From Pseudophaeobacter arcticus DSM 23566 (GTDB taxonomy: Bacteria; Pseudomonadota; Alphaproteobacteria; Rhodobacterales; Rhodobacteraceae), in the NCBI RefSeq assembly GCF_000473205.1, contig NZ_AXBF01000005.1, forward strand, positions 1 to 64,000: a DNA stretch of 64,000 bases. Reading direction: 5' to 3'. The stretch's first letter is position 1. Each line of letters opens with the position of its first letter. The notes below the pieces were generated by a model, which ran no database searches, was not told the DNA's origin, and saw nothing but the letters and a program-made list of their open reading frames with translations. The position numbers and the translations under genes were made by a program. Of the stretch, positions 43,435 through 52,822 are shown piece after piece.

Positions 43435-43968
43435 ATGCCGAAAGATATCGAAAACTCCGCAACGCAGATGCCGCATCTGCGCAAACCCGATACGACGGAT
43501 GGGGCCGACATCTGGGCGCTGGTAAAAGCCTGCAAGCCGCTCGACGAAAATTCGATGTACTGCAATCTGGTTCAGGCCGACCATTTCCGCGACACCTGTG
43601 TCGTCGCCGAAATGGATGGCGAGATCGTTGGCTGGATATCAGGACACATGATTCCCGCGCGCGATGAGCTTTTCGTCTGGCAAGTGGCGGTCAGCCCCAA
43701 GGCGCGTGGCCTCGGACTTGGCCGCACCATGCTGCGCGAGCTGATCGAACGCGACGCTTGCGATGCGGCGACGCATCTCAAGACCACCATCACCAAAGAC
43801 AACGACGCATCATGGTCGCTGTTTCGCAGTCTGGCCCGAGATATCGGCGGCGAACTCACTGATGCACCGCACTTCGAATGTGAAACGCATTTCGAAGGGC
43901 TCCACGATACCGAACACATGGTGACAGTCACGCTGCCCGCCCCAGAGGCGATGGCCCGCGCTGCCTGA
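43435..43968 (+). CDS. ectA: L-2,4-diaminobutyrate acetyltransferase
   Basis: A 177-residue GNAT-fold enzyme. The N-terminal LRKPDTTDGADIWALVKAC and CNLVQADHFRDTCVVAE are EctA signatures; the acetyl-CoA loop is in SPKARGLGLGRTML. It acetylates L-2,4-diaminobutyrate at N4, the second step of ectoine synthesis. GAGAGG precedes the ATG. First gene of ectA-ectB-ectC-ask, followed after 36 bases by ectB. Confidence 0.95.
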   Translation: MPKDIENSATQMPHLRKPDTTDGADIWALVKACKPLDENSMYCNLVQADHFRDTCVVAEMDGEIVGWISGHMIPARDELFVWQVAVSPKARGLGLGRTMLRELIERDACDAATHLKTTITKDNDASWSLFRSLARDIGGELTDAPHFECETHFEGLHDTEHMVTVTLPAPEAMARAA

Positions 43969-44004
43969 ACCATTTTCCCCGTAATAAATCAAATAGGACG
44001 TTTC

Positions 44005-45297
44005 ATGACTTCGGATATGATCGACTTCTCTACTATCTTTGATCGCCGCGAAAGCGCCGTGCGCTCTTATTGCCGCGGAATGCCCGCAATGTTTCAAAGT
44101 GCCAGCGGCTCGGAACTGAAAGATGCCGACGGGCGCAGCTGGATCGATTTCCTTGCCGGATGTTCATCGCTGAACTATGGCCATAACGACCCGGATATGA
44201 AGGCGGCGCTGATCGACCACATTGCGGGCGACGGCATCGCCCATGGTCTTGATCTCCACACCGGGGCCAAAGGAAGCTTTCTCGCCGCCTTCGAACGGCA
44301 CATTCTGGCCCCCCGTGATATGGACCACCGGGTGATGTTCACCGGCCCCACCGGGGCCAACGCCGTCGAAGCGGCGATGAAGATCGCACGAAAGGTTACC
44401 GGGCGCACCAACATCATCGCCTTTACCAACGGGTTTCACGGTGTCACGGCAGGGGCCTTGGCCGCGACCGGAAATTCCTACCACCGGGGGGGCGCGGGCA
44501 TGATGCTCAATGGCGTGACACGCCTGCCCTATGACGGATATATCGCAGGTCAGTCGGACACGGCGGATTATCTGGAGGCCATGCTTGATGACCGCTCCAG
44601 CGGGCTCGACGCGCCCGCAGCAATTATCCTTGAAACCGTGCAGGGCGAAGGCGGGCTGAACGTCGCCCGTCCCGAATGGGTCCGGCGCATCGCCAAACTG
44701 GCCAAAAAGCATGGGGCCCTGTTGATCATCGACGATATTCAGGCCGGCTGTGGCCGTTGCGGGACGTTCTTTTCCTTCGAGGAGATGGGCGTGACCCCGG
44801 ACATCGTGACCATGGCGAAATCACTTTCGGGATTTGGCCTGCCGATGGCCTTGGTGCTGGTGCGGCCAGAATATGATGTCTTTGAGCCGGCCGAGCACAA
44901 CGGCACGTTTCGCGGCAACACTCACGCCTTTGTCACCGCACGCGTCGCGATCGAAAAATTCTGGGCCGACGAGACGTTCCAGAACGAGCTGACACAAAAG
45001 TCCGATCTGATCCACGATGCGCTGTCCGATCTGGCGGCGCTCATCCCCGGTGCCAAACTCAAGGGCCGCGGCCTGATGCAGGGGGTCGATGTCGGCTCGG
45101 GCAAGTTGGCAGGCGACATTTGCGCGCGCGCCTATGACAAGGGACTGGTGATAGAAACCTCTGGCAACGAGGATCAGGTCGTCAAAGTGCTTGCACCGCT
45201 GACAACGTCACCTGAAACCTTTGGCCAGGGCTTTGACATCCTGCTCGAAGCTGCACGTGAGACGCTGACCGAAACGACCAATATAGCTGCGGAGTAA
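44005..45297 (+). CDS. ectB: L-2,4-diaminobutyrate:2-oxoglutarate transaminase
   Basis: A 430-residue class III PLP aminotransferase. PLP-binding features: [18 protein letters not shown], the Asp in [11 protein letters not shown] and the Schiff-base Lys272 in [11 protein letters not shown]. The N-terminal [13 protein letters not shown] is typical of EctB. It converts aspartate-beta-semialdehyde and glutamate to diaminobutyrate, the first committed step. It lies 36 bases after ectA and 5 before ectC. Confidence 0.95.
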   Translation: MTSDMIDFSTIFDRRESAVRSYCRGMPAMFQSASGSELKDADGRSWIDFLAGCSSLNYGHNDPDMKAALIDHIAGDGIAHGLDLHTGAKGSFLAAFERHILAPRDMDHRVMFTGPTGANAVEAAMKIARKVTGRTNIIAFTNGFHGVTAGALAATGNSYHRGGAGMMLNGVTRLPYDGYIAGQSDTADYLEAMLDDRSSGLDAPAAIILETVQGEGGLNVARPEWVRRIAKLAKKHGALLIIDDIQAGCGRCGTFFSFEEMGVTPDIVTMAKSLSGFGLPMALVLVRPEYDVFEPAEHNGTFRGNTHAFVTARVAIEKFWADETFQNELTQKSDLIHDALSDLAALIPGAKLKGRGLMQGVDVGSGKLAGDICARAYDKGLVIETSGNEDQVVKVLAPLTTSPETFGQGFDILLEAARETLTETTNIAAE

Positions 45298-45302
45298 AAG
45301 AC

Positions 45303-45698
45303 ATGATTGTCAGAGACTTTAACAAAATTGTCGAAAACGAACCTGATCGCGTGGTTTCGGATGCAAGCTGGACCTCGGTGCGGTTGCTGCTGGCGGATGA
45401 CGGAATGGGATTTTCCTTTCACATCACGACGCTGGATGCGGGGTCCGAACATACTTTCGAATACAAGAACCACTTTGAAAGCGTCTATTGCATGCGGGGC
45501 AAGGGGTCGATCACCGACCTCGCCACCGGCGAAACCCACAAGATTGTGCCGGGGGTGATGTATGCGCTAAACGATCATGACCGCCATATCCTGCGCGCAG
45601 AGGAAGAACTGGTCATGGCCTGCTGCTTTAATCCGCCCGTCACCGGCACCGAAGTGCACCGCGAAGACGGGTCTTACGCAGCCGCCGACGAGGCCTGA
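45303..45698 (+). CDS. ectC: L-ectoine synthase
   Basis: A 131-residue cupin. [18 protein letters not shown] at the start and [19 protein letters not shown] in the barrel are conserved EctC motifs, including metal-ligand residues. It cyclises N-gamma-acetyl-diaminobutyrate to ectoine. Its stop is one base from the ask start. No ectD (ectoine hydroxylase) follows, so 5-hydroxyectoine is not made by this locus. Confidence 0.96.
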   Translation: MIVRDFNKIVENEPDRVVSDASWTSVRLLLADDGMGFSFHITTLDAGSEHTFEYKNHFESVYCMRGKGSITDLATGETHKIVPGVMYALNDHDRHILRAEEELVMACCFNPPVTGTEVHREDGSYAAADEA

Positions 45699-45699
45699 T

Positions 45700-47124
45700 A
45701 TGAGCCACACAGTTGAGAAAATCGGCGGGACATCAATGTCCCGTCTGGATGAACTGCGCGATACCCTCTTCATCGGGGGCCGCGAAGGGGCTGACCTGTA
45801 CGGGCGCGTGTTTGTGGTGTCGGCATTTGGCGGCATCACGGATCTTCTACTGGAGCACAAGAAAACCGGTGCGCCGGGGGTCTATGCCTATTTCGCCAAT
45901 GACGATACCAACCATGGTTGGCACGATCAGCTCGACTCTGTGGCCGAAGCCATGAAAAAAGCGCATGGCCGCATTCTCAGCCATTCCGCAGATCTTCAAC
46001 AGGCAGATGCCTTTGTCGATGAACGCCTGCACGGCGCGCGCGGCTGTCTGATTGACCTGCAGCGGCTGTGCTCATACGGCCATTTCCGTCTGGCAGAGCA
46101 CATGGCCCAGACCCGCGAACTGCTCTCGGGGTTGGGCGAGGCGCATTCGGCTTTTGTCAGCATGCTGTTGCTGCAACGTGCGGGCGTGAATGCGCGGTTC
46201 GTCGATCTGTCGGGCTGGCGCGACGAGGGCGACGTGACCTTGAACGAAAGGATCGCCAAGGCCTTTGAGGGCGTGGATCCTAGCACCGAGATGCCGATCG
46301 TGACCGGCTATGCGCAATGCGCCGAAGGGTTGATGGGGGAATATGACCGGGGTTATTCCGAGGTGACGTTTTCGCGGCTGGCGGCACAGACTGGCGCACG
46401 CGAGGCGATCATCCACAAGGAATTCCATTTGTCGTCCTGCGATCCAAAGCTGGTTGGGGAAGGAACGGTTCGCAAGCTCGGCCGGACAAATTACGACGTC
46501 GCCGACCAACTGTCGAACATGGGGATGGAAGCAATCCACCCCAAAGCCGCAAAAGTATTGCGTCAGGCCAAAGTCCCGCTGCGCGTCACCAACGCGTTCG
46601 AGCCAGAGGATCCGGGCACGCTGATCGACGATCAACCCGCTGAGGAACCGGGTGTCGAAATCATCACGGGTCTTGAAATCGTGACACTTGAAGTGTTTGA
46701 ACAGGACATGGTCGGAGTGAAAGGCTATGACGCCACGATCCTCGAGGTCCTAAAGCGCCACAATGTCCCGATCGTGTCAAAGGTGTCGAACGCCAACACC
46801 ATCACGCATTATCTCGACACCTCGCTCAAAAACATGCGCCGGATCGAAAAAGATCTCACGACGCATTATCCTTCGGCCGATATCACCACGCGCCGGTTGG
46901 CCATGGTGTCAGCGATTGGCCGCGACCTGACGTCCCTATCGGTGTTGTTGCGCGGACTGCGGGCGCTGGAGGAGGCAGGTCTCGAAGTGGTGGGCGCCAG
47001 CCAAGGTCCAAGAAGTGTCGATGTGCAGTTTGTTCTTGATCAGGACGCGTTGAAACCTGCGATCCAGAGCTTGCATGCAGAGTTGATCGAAAAGCATGAG
47101 CCACGCCTAAAACGCGCGGCCTGA
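45700..47124 (+). CDS. ask: Ectoine-specific aspartate kinase (Ask_Ect)
   Basis: A 474-residue aspartokinase; the ATG at 45700 lies one base after the ectC stop, and MSHTVEKIGGTSMSRLDEL is the Ask_Ect N-terminus. VSAFGGITDLLLEHKK and the C-terminal ACT domains (from about residue 330) complete the family. Such kinases supply aspartyl phosphate for ectoine and are reported to escape the usual feedback inhibition. Last gene of the ect operon. Confidence 0.93.
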   Translation: MSHTVEKIGGTSMSRLDELRDTLFIGGREGADLYGRVFVVSAFGGITDLLLEHKKTGAPGVYAYFANDDTNHGWHDQLDSVAEAMKKAHGRILSHSADLQQADAFVDERLHGARGCLIDLQRLCSYGHFRLAEHMAQTRELLSGLGEAHSAFVSMLLLQRAGVNARFVDLSGWRDEGDVTLNERIAKAFEGVDPSTEMPIVTGYAQCAEGLMGEYDRGYSEVTFSRLAAQTGAREAIIHKEFHLSSCDPKLVGEGTVRKLGRTNYDVADQLSNMGMEAIHPKAAKVLRQAKVPLRVTNAFEPEDPGTLIDDQPAEEPGVEIITGLEIVTLEVFEQDMVGVKGYDATILEVLKRHNVPIVSKVSNANTITHYLDTSLKNMRRIEKDLTTHYPSADITTRRLAMVSAIGRDLTSLSVLLRGLRALEEAGLEVVGASQGPRSVDVQFVLDQDALKPAIQSLHAELIEKHEPRLKRAA

Positions 47125-47670
47125 TACGCGTTTCAGACCTCTCGAATTGACGGGGCCTTTCAATGCGCGGATAGGCCCTGTCGCAGATCTTGAAGGGAAT
47201 GAGGTCCGCATCCGCCCGATCCGACGCCATGCCGCGCATGTCGGCCGTGCCCATCATCATTTTATCGGGCACATTGCACCACCGCGTGCTCTCACTTCGC
47301 CCGATTCATCCGTGACGGCCTACCTTGGCCCATCGTTGCGATGCGCCGCCGAGCAAAAGCCCAAAAGACAGCCGGAACCCATGAAAACACGGCGCACTGC
47401 GTGGCCGAACCACCTTGGCACGCCGGTGTTGGATCACATCTTGCGCGTCCGCTGCAGTCCCGGGCAACAGAAGAGGCGGTGGAAACTGCGCGGGCCGCAA
47501 CAGGGCGCGCGAGCGACACAGGCAAATTGCCGTCACCGGCCCTGCCGGACCTCACAGAAAAGATGGCGGCGCACCGCCCGCGTCCACCGCCGCGCAGGAG
47601 AATCTGATCCAGCTGCGCCGCCACACCTGCGGAGCGTGTTAGCTCAAAATCGAGCGGCGCAGCCGTCTGG
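47125..47670. other. Intergenic region after the ectoine operon
   Basis: About 545 GC-rich bases between ask and the convergent NmrA-like gene. All open frames on both strands are Arg/Pro-rich, lack ribosome-binding sites and look random. A short GGGCCT/AGGCCC repeat after ask (around 47153-47176) has no T tract. It may be decayed sequence; nothing can be supported. Confidence 0.45.
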
Positions 47671-48525
47671 TCACTGAACGAAGGCGTCCCGATTCTCGGT
47701 GACAAAATCGCGGAAGCTGCGCGCCGGACGTCCGAGCACATCACTGACCGTGGTTTCAATGCCTCCGAGGTATCCCTTGGGCGCGATCGAGGCCAGTTCC
47801 ACCATCGCGGCGGCGACTTCGTCCTGCATTCCGCCCGCGACCATGGCCGCCTTGGCCTCATCGGCGGACAGGGTCACCGAAGTAATGGGTTTGCCGGTCA
47901 CCTCGGACAGAACCGCCGCGATCTCGTCGCCGGTGAGCGCTTCGGGGCCGGTCACGCCATAGCCCTTGCCCGCGTGATCCGTACCGGTCAACGCCTCGGC
48001 GGCGACATCGGCGATATCACGGGCGTCGATCCAGGACACGGGTCCGCCCAGATCGTCGTAATACACCCCATTCTTTGCAATACTATCGGCCTGCCACATC
48101 AGGTTTTGAATGAAATAGGTCGGCTGCACAAAGGTCCAGTCAAGGCCGCTTTCCTTTAGCAATTCCTGACTTTCGGAATGCCATTTGCCAAAGGTCAGCC
48201 CCGCCTTGGGCGATGCGCCAAGTCCGGTGGCCAGAACCACATGTTTCACACCTGCGGCCTTGGCCGCCGCAATAGCATTGGCCTTCCACTGACGCATATC
48301 CAGATGCGCAGGGGTCACCAGATAGATCTTTTCGGCTCCGGCACAGGCCTGTTCCAGCGCGGCAGGGTCGGTGAAGCTCGCGGTGACGGCCTCGCATCCT
48401 TTGGCCTTCAGCCCGTCAATCTTGGCAGGATCGCTGGTCACGGCGCGCACGTCCGCACCCTTGGCCAGAAGGGTCTCAACAAGCGGTGCGCCGGTGGTTC
48501 CGGTGGCTCCAAAGACTGTGATCAT
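47671..48525 (-). CDS. NmrA-like NAD(P)-binding protein
   Basis: A 284-residue atypical SDR with the dinucleotide loop VFGATGTTG, ATGLGASPKAG and FVQPTYFIQNLMW, typical of the NmrA/quinone-oxidoreductase-2-like group. Such proteins either reduce quinones or sense redox cofactor state. Its start overlaps the stop of the ligase gene (ATGA), so it is the second gene of a two-gene unit. The catalytic role is unclear. Confidence 0.8.
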   Translation of the reverse strand: MITVFGATGTTGAPLVETLLAKGADVRAVTSDPAKIDGLKAKGCEAVTASFTDPAALEQACAGAEKIYLVTPAHLDMRQWKANAIAAAKAAGVKHVVLATGLGASPKAGLTFGKWHSESQELLKESGLDWTFVQPTYFIQNLMWQADSIAKNGVYYDDLGGPVSWIDARDIADVAAEALTGTDHAGKGYGVTGPEALTGDEIAAVLSEVTGKPITSVTLSADEAKAAMVAGGMQDEVAAAMVELASIAPKGYLGGIETTVSDVLGRPARSFRDFVTENRDAFVQ

Positions 48526-50459
48526 GGCTTTTCCTTTCTGAGCGCCGCAATGGGCGGGATGGTTTCGGGATTGTTGACGGATGACAGGTCACCGAGGTCT
48601 TCATCAAGGAAGGCCGCGCGCACGATCCGGCGCATGGTTTTCATGCTGCGGGTCTTGGGCAATCCCTCAACAAAATAAATCTCGCGCGGGCGGAAGGGTT
48701 TCGAGACGATCTCGCCCACCTGATTTTTGAGCAGTTCGACAAGGGCATCATCGGGGGTCACCCCCGGTGCCACCACGCAGACGCACACCACGGCCACGCC
48801 CTTGATATCGTCGGGCGCCGCGATGGCGGCGGCGTCCACCACTTTTCCGGTTTCGGTCAGGGCGGCCTCGATCTCGGGCGGGCCGATGCGTTTGCCGGCG
48901 ATGTTCAACGTGTCGTCGGAGCGCCCCAAAATATACCATGTGCCGTCCGGGTCGCAGCGCACCCAATCGCCGTGCCGCCACATGCCGGGGAAGGTGGACC
49001 AATAGGTTTCCAAATACCGCTCGCGGTCGCCCCAGATGGCCGGCGTCAATCCCATGGGCGGTTGGGTCACGACCAATTCGCCGACCTCGCCAAGGGCGGC
49101 TTCGCTGCCGTCCTCGCGCAGCACCTTGGCCCCGACACCCAGTGCCTGCGCAGAAAACCCGCCGGGTTTGATCTCATGCAGCACGGTCGACGTCAGGATC
49201 GCGCCAAAAAGCTCGGTCCCGCCGGAAATGTTCAACGGCACCGCGCGGCGGCGACAGATATGGTCAAGCTGCCAAAGCCATGCGTCGTCGGTCCAAGGCT
49301 CGCCGGTCGAGGCGACGATGCGCAACGGCGACAGATCATAACCTGACAGCGGCGCGCGATCTTGCGTCATGAATTGCCGCACCAAGGTCGGCGCAACACC
49401 CATATGTGTGACTTTCATTTCTGACGCGAGACGCAAAAGCCGAAACGGATCGCCGGGCATCGATGGCGCGCCCTCGGCCAGAACCAGGGTCGCCCCCGAC
49501 AAAAGCACCGACAAAAGCGTCAGCGGTCCCATGACCCACCCCATATCGGTCATCCACAGATGCCGGTCGTCGCGTTTCATGTCGAGCCCCAACAGGAAAT
49601 CGGATGTGGCCTTGGCCTGCACGCCAAGATGGGTGTGCACCACGCCCTTGGGGCGTCCGGTGGTCCCGGAGGTATAGGCAATGAGCAGCGGCGCGTCCGC
49701 CTCTACCGGATGCGCGGGATAGGCCGGATCGGCCTTTCCGACGGTCTCTTGCCAATCGAGATCACGGGCCGGAACGGCCACCGCGCCATCAAAGCGGCGC
49801 AGGCTGATGACGGTATGGGTCGAGGGCACCTCTTCGAGGGCTTCGGCCAGTTTGGCCTCCATCCAGACGGGCGTGCCCCGACGCGGCGATGCATCTGCGG
49901 TCAGCACCGCCACGGCTTCGGCATCGTTGAGACGGCTGATGATGGCATGCGGTGCAAACCCCGAAAACAGCGGCACCGCCACGGCACCCAAACGCGCAAT
50001 CCCCAAAAGCGCGGCCTGAATTTCAGGGATCATCGGCATGTAAATACCCACCGCCTGACCGGGTTTCACTCCGCGGCTGGACAGCGCCGACGCGATGCGC
50101 GCGGCCTCATTGGCAAGCTCGGTATAGGTCCAGCTGCGGCGGCTTCCGTCCTCGCCGACCCAGTCGATTGCGATTTTGTCGCCAAGTCCGTCCTCGATAC
50201 GGGCGTCAAGACAGGTTTCCGTGAGGTTCAAAGCGCCGCCAACGGCCCATTTGATCGATTCTGGCCCATCGGACATATCTCGTAGCTTGGTGTAGGGGCG
50301 GGAGAACCGTATTCCGGCGTAGTCGATAACCCGACCCCAGAACCAGTCCGGCTCGTCATTGGCCCGGCGGGCGAGGTCCTCATAGCTGTCCGCACCGCAC
50401 TCCTTCAGGAAGGCTGTAAGTGTGCTTGAACGCTGAATGTCAGAAGCTGGCTGAAACAT
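48522..50459 (-). CDS. Acetyl-CoA synthetase-like AMP-dependent ligase
   Basis: A 645-residue adenylate-forming enzyme of Acs length. Intact ATP loop YTSGTTGRPKG, WMTDMGWVMGP, NISGGTELFG, MWRHGDWV hinge and the C-terminal lysine motif KTRSMKTMRR (SGK in true Acs). It activates a short carboxylic acid, possibly acetate, propionate, acetoacetate or an island intermediate. It is preceded by a terminator (50480-50506), so its transcript starts in a very short leader or depends on readthrough. No regulon operator lies before it. Confidence 0.83.
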   Translation of the reverse strand: MFQPASDIQRSSTLTAFLKECGADSYEDLARRANDEPDWFWGRVIDYAGIRFSRPYTKLRDMSDGPESIKWAVGGALNLTETCLDARIEDGLGDKIAIDWVGEDGSRRSWTYTELANEAARIASALSSRGVKPGQAVGIYMPMIPEIQAALLGIARLGAVAVPLFSGFAPHAIISRLNDAEAVAVLTADASPRRGTPVWMEAKLAEALEEVPSTHTVISLRRFDGAVAVPARDLDWQETVGKADPAYPAHPVEADAPLLIAYTSGTTGRPKGVVHTHLGVQAKATSDFLLGLDMKRDDRHLWMTDMGWVMGPLTLLSVLLSGATLVLAEGAPSMPGDPFRLLRLASEMKVTHMGVAPTLVRQFMTQDRAPLSGYDLSPLRIVASTGEPWTDDAWLWQLDHICRRRAVPLNISGGTELFGAILTSTVLHEIKPGGFSAQALGVGAKVLREDGSEAALGEVGELVVTQPPMGLTPAIWGDRERYLETYWSTFPGMWRHGDWVRCDPDGTWYILGRSDDTLNIAGKRIGPPEIEAALTETGKVVDAAAIAAPDDIKGVAVVCVCVVAPGVTPDDALVELLKNQVGEIVSKPFRPREIYFVEGLPKTRSMKTMRRIVRAAFLDEDLGDLSSVNNPETIPPIAALRKEKP

Positions 50460-50479
50460 GTTTTATCTTTCTTCAACGC

Positions 50480-50506
50480 AAAAAGGGCCGCGCCGTTGGC
50501 GCGGCC
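50480..50506 (-). terminator. Intrinsic terminator after the BadH-like gene
   Basis: GGCCGCGCC (50486-50494) and GGCGCGGCC (50498-50506) form a perfect 9-bp stem with a 3-base loop; on the minus strand it is followed by CTTTTT. It lies between the BadH-like SDR stop (50579) and the ligase start (50459), separating the two minus-strand units. Confidence 0.82.
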
Positions 50507-50578
50507 AGTTTGGGAGGTAACCCTCTTGAATATGGCTTGGCGGCCGTGCCCTGTGACAGACGCGGCCGCCGCCAACGG

Positions 50579-51340
50579 TCAACCGTGCATCGACAGACCA
50601 CCAGAGACCGAAATCACCTGACCGGTGATGAAACCGGCGTCGTCGGACGACAAGAAGCAAATGGCGCCGGGATAATCGGCCGGCTGTGCCAGACGTTTCA
50701 TCGGGATGGCCCGCTTGAGACCCTCTGCGATCTTTTGACCGGCTTCGCCTTCGGCAACTTGGGCAAACAGCGGCGTGTCGGTCGGGCCGGGGGCAACAGC
50801 ATTCAATTGAATACCCTTGCGCGCCAGTTCCCGCGCCACAGTTTTGGTGAAGGAGATGATCCCACCTTTGCAAGCCGAATACACAGCCTCACCCGAGGAC
50901 CCAACACGGCCAGCGTCCGACGCGATGTTGACCACGCGGCCGCCACCGTTCTTGACCATGCCCGGAAGCACCGCATGATGCATGTTCAGCGGGCCATAGA
51001 GGTTGATGTCGATGACTTTTTTCCAAAGATCGGCATCGGTATCGAGGAACGGTTTGATCACGTCCCAACCCGCGTTGTTCACCAGCACGTCGATCGGACC
51101 GCCCGCTTCGAAGGCAGCAACCGCTTTATCGACTTCAGCGCGGTCAGTGATATCCGCCTTATAAGCCGTGGCTTTCCCACCGGCGTCCTGAATCAGCTGT
51201 GCTGTTTCTTGCGCGCCTTTTTCATTCATATCGAAGACAGCGACTTCAGCGCCCTCTTGTCCAAACCGTTCGCAAACCGCGCGACCAATGCCGCTGCCGC
51301 CGCCTGTCACGATTACCCGTTTTCCACTCAGCCCTCGCAT
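50579..51340 (-). CDS. badH: 2-hydroxycyclohexanecarboxyl-CoA dehydrogenase-like SDR (BadH-like)
   Basis: A 253-residue classical SDR: TGGGSGIG loop, Asn in NNAGWDVIKPF, Ser in SDAGRVGSSGEAV, Tyr/Lys in YSACK, C-terminal FITGQVISVSGGLSMHG. NNAGWD, MHHAVLPGMV and the C-terminus closely follow Rhodopseudomonas BadH as I remember it; BadH oxidises 2-hydroxycyclohexanecarboxyl-CoA to the 2-keto ester before ring opening. The start at 51340 follows AGGAGG. It is divergent from the tandem TetR gene and shares the operator at 51406. No BadI-type ring-cleaving hydrolase is evident in the window. Confidence 0.75.
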   Translation of the reverse strand: MRGLSGKRVIVTGGGSGIGRAVCERFGQEGAEVAVFDMNEKGAQETAQLIQDAGGKATAYKADITDRAEVDKAVAAFEAGGPIDVLVNNAGWDVIKPFLDTDADLWKKVIDINLYGPLNMHHAVLPGMVKNGGGRVVNIASDAGRVGSSGEAVYSACKGGIISFTKTVARELARKGIQLNAVAPGPTDTPLFAQVAEGEAGQKIAEGLKRAIPMKRLAQPADYPGAICFLSSDDAGFITGQVISVSGGLSMHG

Positions 51341-51380
51341 ATGAAGGTCCTCCTCTTGCATTAAAATCGTAGCAAAGAAC

Positions 51381-51408
51381 TTGATTCGATGGTTCTTTGG
51401 TGTATTCT
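51381..51408 (+). promoter_or_regulatory. Candidate promoter of the tandem TetR gene
   Basis: TTGATT (51381-51386), 16 bases, TATTCT (51403-51408). The -10 overlaps the start of the operator at 51406, which would give autorepression. The predicted transcript begins only about 15 bases before the ATG at 51431, with no Shine-Dalgarno. Confidence 0.5.
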
Positions 51409-51421
51409 AACAGTTGTTAGA
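51406..51421. promoter_or_regulatory. Regulon operator at the regulator/badH-like divergent promoter
   Basis: TCTAACAGTTGTTAGA is an exact copy of the 7+2+7 palindrome. It overlaps the -10 of the TetR gene and lies 65 bases from the BadH-like start. An exact copy at the regulator's own promoter is the main reason to name that regulator as the binding protein. Confidence 0.8.
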
Positions 51422-51430
51422 TTTATTGCA

Positions 51431-52804
51431 ATGGACAGCCTTGCGGCTGACAAGTATCGACACGGGATGGTAGAACAGTATGATGTGGTTAAAACAATCG
51501 TCGACGATCTAAGTAAGTCCGAAAGGACACGCGAGGGCATTCTTGCTGCGGCCGCTCGGCTTTTTCGGCATGAAGGCTATTACGCGACGACAATGCGCGA
51601 CATCGCGCAAGAATCCGGCATTGAAGCCGGAAGCATCTATTATCATTTTGAATCGAAGGACCAGATTCTGAGTGAGGTGCTCGATATCGGTGTTCGCGAG
51701 CTTTACGAAAGCGTCAGTGAAATCGTCCGTTCCGCGCAAGATCAATCAATCGGGTTTCGGGAAACCTTCTCGCAGCTCATTGAAACACATCTGACCTACC
51801 TTTTGACCACCAGCGACTATACCTCGGCCAATATCCGAAATTATCCGATGTTGTCGGATGAAGCACGTGCTCCGCACCGTGAGTTGCGCGCCTCTTACGC
51901 GCAGGTCTGGAGCGATTTTCTCGAAGAGGCCAAGCGTGACGGCCTTTTGAGAAAGGATATTTCTATTTCGGCCATTCGGCAATTCGTGCTCAGCGCGATG
52001 AATTGGACGGTCGAATGGTATGACGTGAACCGATATCCGGTGAACCTCCTCGCCGAACGTATGAGCACGCTCATCCTTGACGGAATGTGTTCACAACAAA
52101 GCGCCGACACCGCCGGGCGGAAGATGCCCAGTGATATTATGTTCAGAGCTGTTGAAACCTCGGGCAAGGCGGCAAAAACCCGGGCGGAAATCCTGAAAGC
52201 TGCGGCGCGTGTTCTACGAGACAACGGATACAAGGCCACGACGTTGCGTCAGATCGCAGACGATGCCGATATGAAAGCGGGCAGCGTCTATTACCATTTC
52301 AAATCCAAGGAAGCGATCGTCGACGAGGTTCTGAACGCCGGGTTGAGCGATCTGCTTTCTGGCGTCAGCGCCGCAGCCGACGAGTTCCAGCCGCCATATG
52401 ATCACCATGCCCGGATCGCGACTGCGATCTGGACCCATTTGCATTTTCTGTTCAAGGCAAGCGAGTTCACCTCCGCGAACATCCGAAGCTATGGCATGCT
52501 CCCCAATCAACTCAGGGAGCGGCATAGAGGCATCCGGCATCAATACGGCAGGCTCTGGGATAAAATCCTGCGCGACGCACAAGAAGATGATGCGATTAGA
52601 TCGGACATCAAAATTGTCCCGTTGCGTCAGGTGATGCTCGGCGCGCTGAATTGGACGGTGGAATGGTTTGATTCGGACAAGGCCGGCGTAGATGGGTATC
52701 TGTCTTTGTCCGAATTCTCCGGCATGCTCATCAAATTGCTTCTTGAGGGCATTTGTGACAGGGAAAACGTCACCTTCTCAGAAGAAGAAAAAGGGGCGCG
52801 TTAA
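51431..52804 (+). CDS. Tandem (double-domain) TetR-family regulator
   Basis: A 457-residue protein made of two complete TetR units, each normally about 200 residues. Unit 1 has its HTH at about 34-80 (GYYATTMRDIAQ, AGSIYYHFESKD), unit 2 at about 248-300 (GYKATTLRQIADD, AGSVYYHFKSKE). The ligand domains also repeat each other: FTSANIR or YTSANIR, then NWTVEWYD and NWTVEWFD. It is thus an internal duplication that could bind one palindrome as a single chain. An operator overlaps its promoter, so it is probably an autoregulated repressor released by a CoA ester. The ATG at 51431 lacks a Shine-Dalgarno, so the exact start is uncertain. Confidence 0.85.
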   Translation: MDSLAADKYRHGMVEQYDVVKTIVDDLSKSERTREGILAAAARLFRHEGYYATTMRDIAQESGIEAGSIYYHFESKDQILSEVLDIGVRELYESVSEIVRSAQDQSIGFRETFSQLIETHLTYLLTTSDYTSANIRNYPMLSDEARAPHRELRASYAQVWSDFLEEAKRDGLLRKDISISAIRQFVLSAMNWTVEWYDVNRYPVNLLAERMSTLILDGMCSQQSADTAGRKMPSDIMFRAVETSGKAAKTRAEILKAAARVLRDNGYKATTLRQIADDADMKAGSVYYHFKSKEAIVDEVLNAGLSDLLSGVSAAADEFQPPYDHHARIATAIWTHLHFLFKASEFTSANIRSYGMLPNQLRERHRGIRHQYGRLWDKILRDAQEDDAIRSDIKIVPLRQVMLGALNWTVEWFDSDKAGVDGYLSLSEFSGMLIKLLLEGICDRENVTFSEEEKGAR

Positions 52805-52817
52805 CCGCAGCCCCTTT
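52788..52817. terminator. Bidirectional terminator between tetR and the thioesterase operon
   Basis: AAAGGGGC (52790-52797) and GCCCCTTT (52810-52817) form an 8-bp stem across the tetR stop. On the minus strand it is followed by a run of T residues, giving a reasonable terminator for the thioesterase operon; on the plus strand the tract is TTTCAC, weaker. Confidence 0.6.
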
Positions 52818-52822
52818 CACAA

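Noticed and set aside
47292-47861. Arg/Pro-rich frame on the minus strand overlapping the end of the NmrA-like gene
   Set aside because: It overlaps a clear gene on the same strand in another frame and has no domain or start signal.
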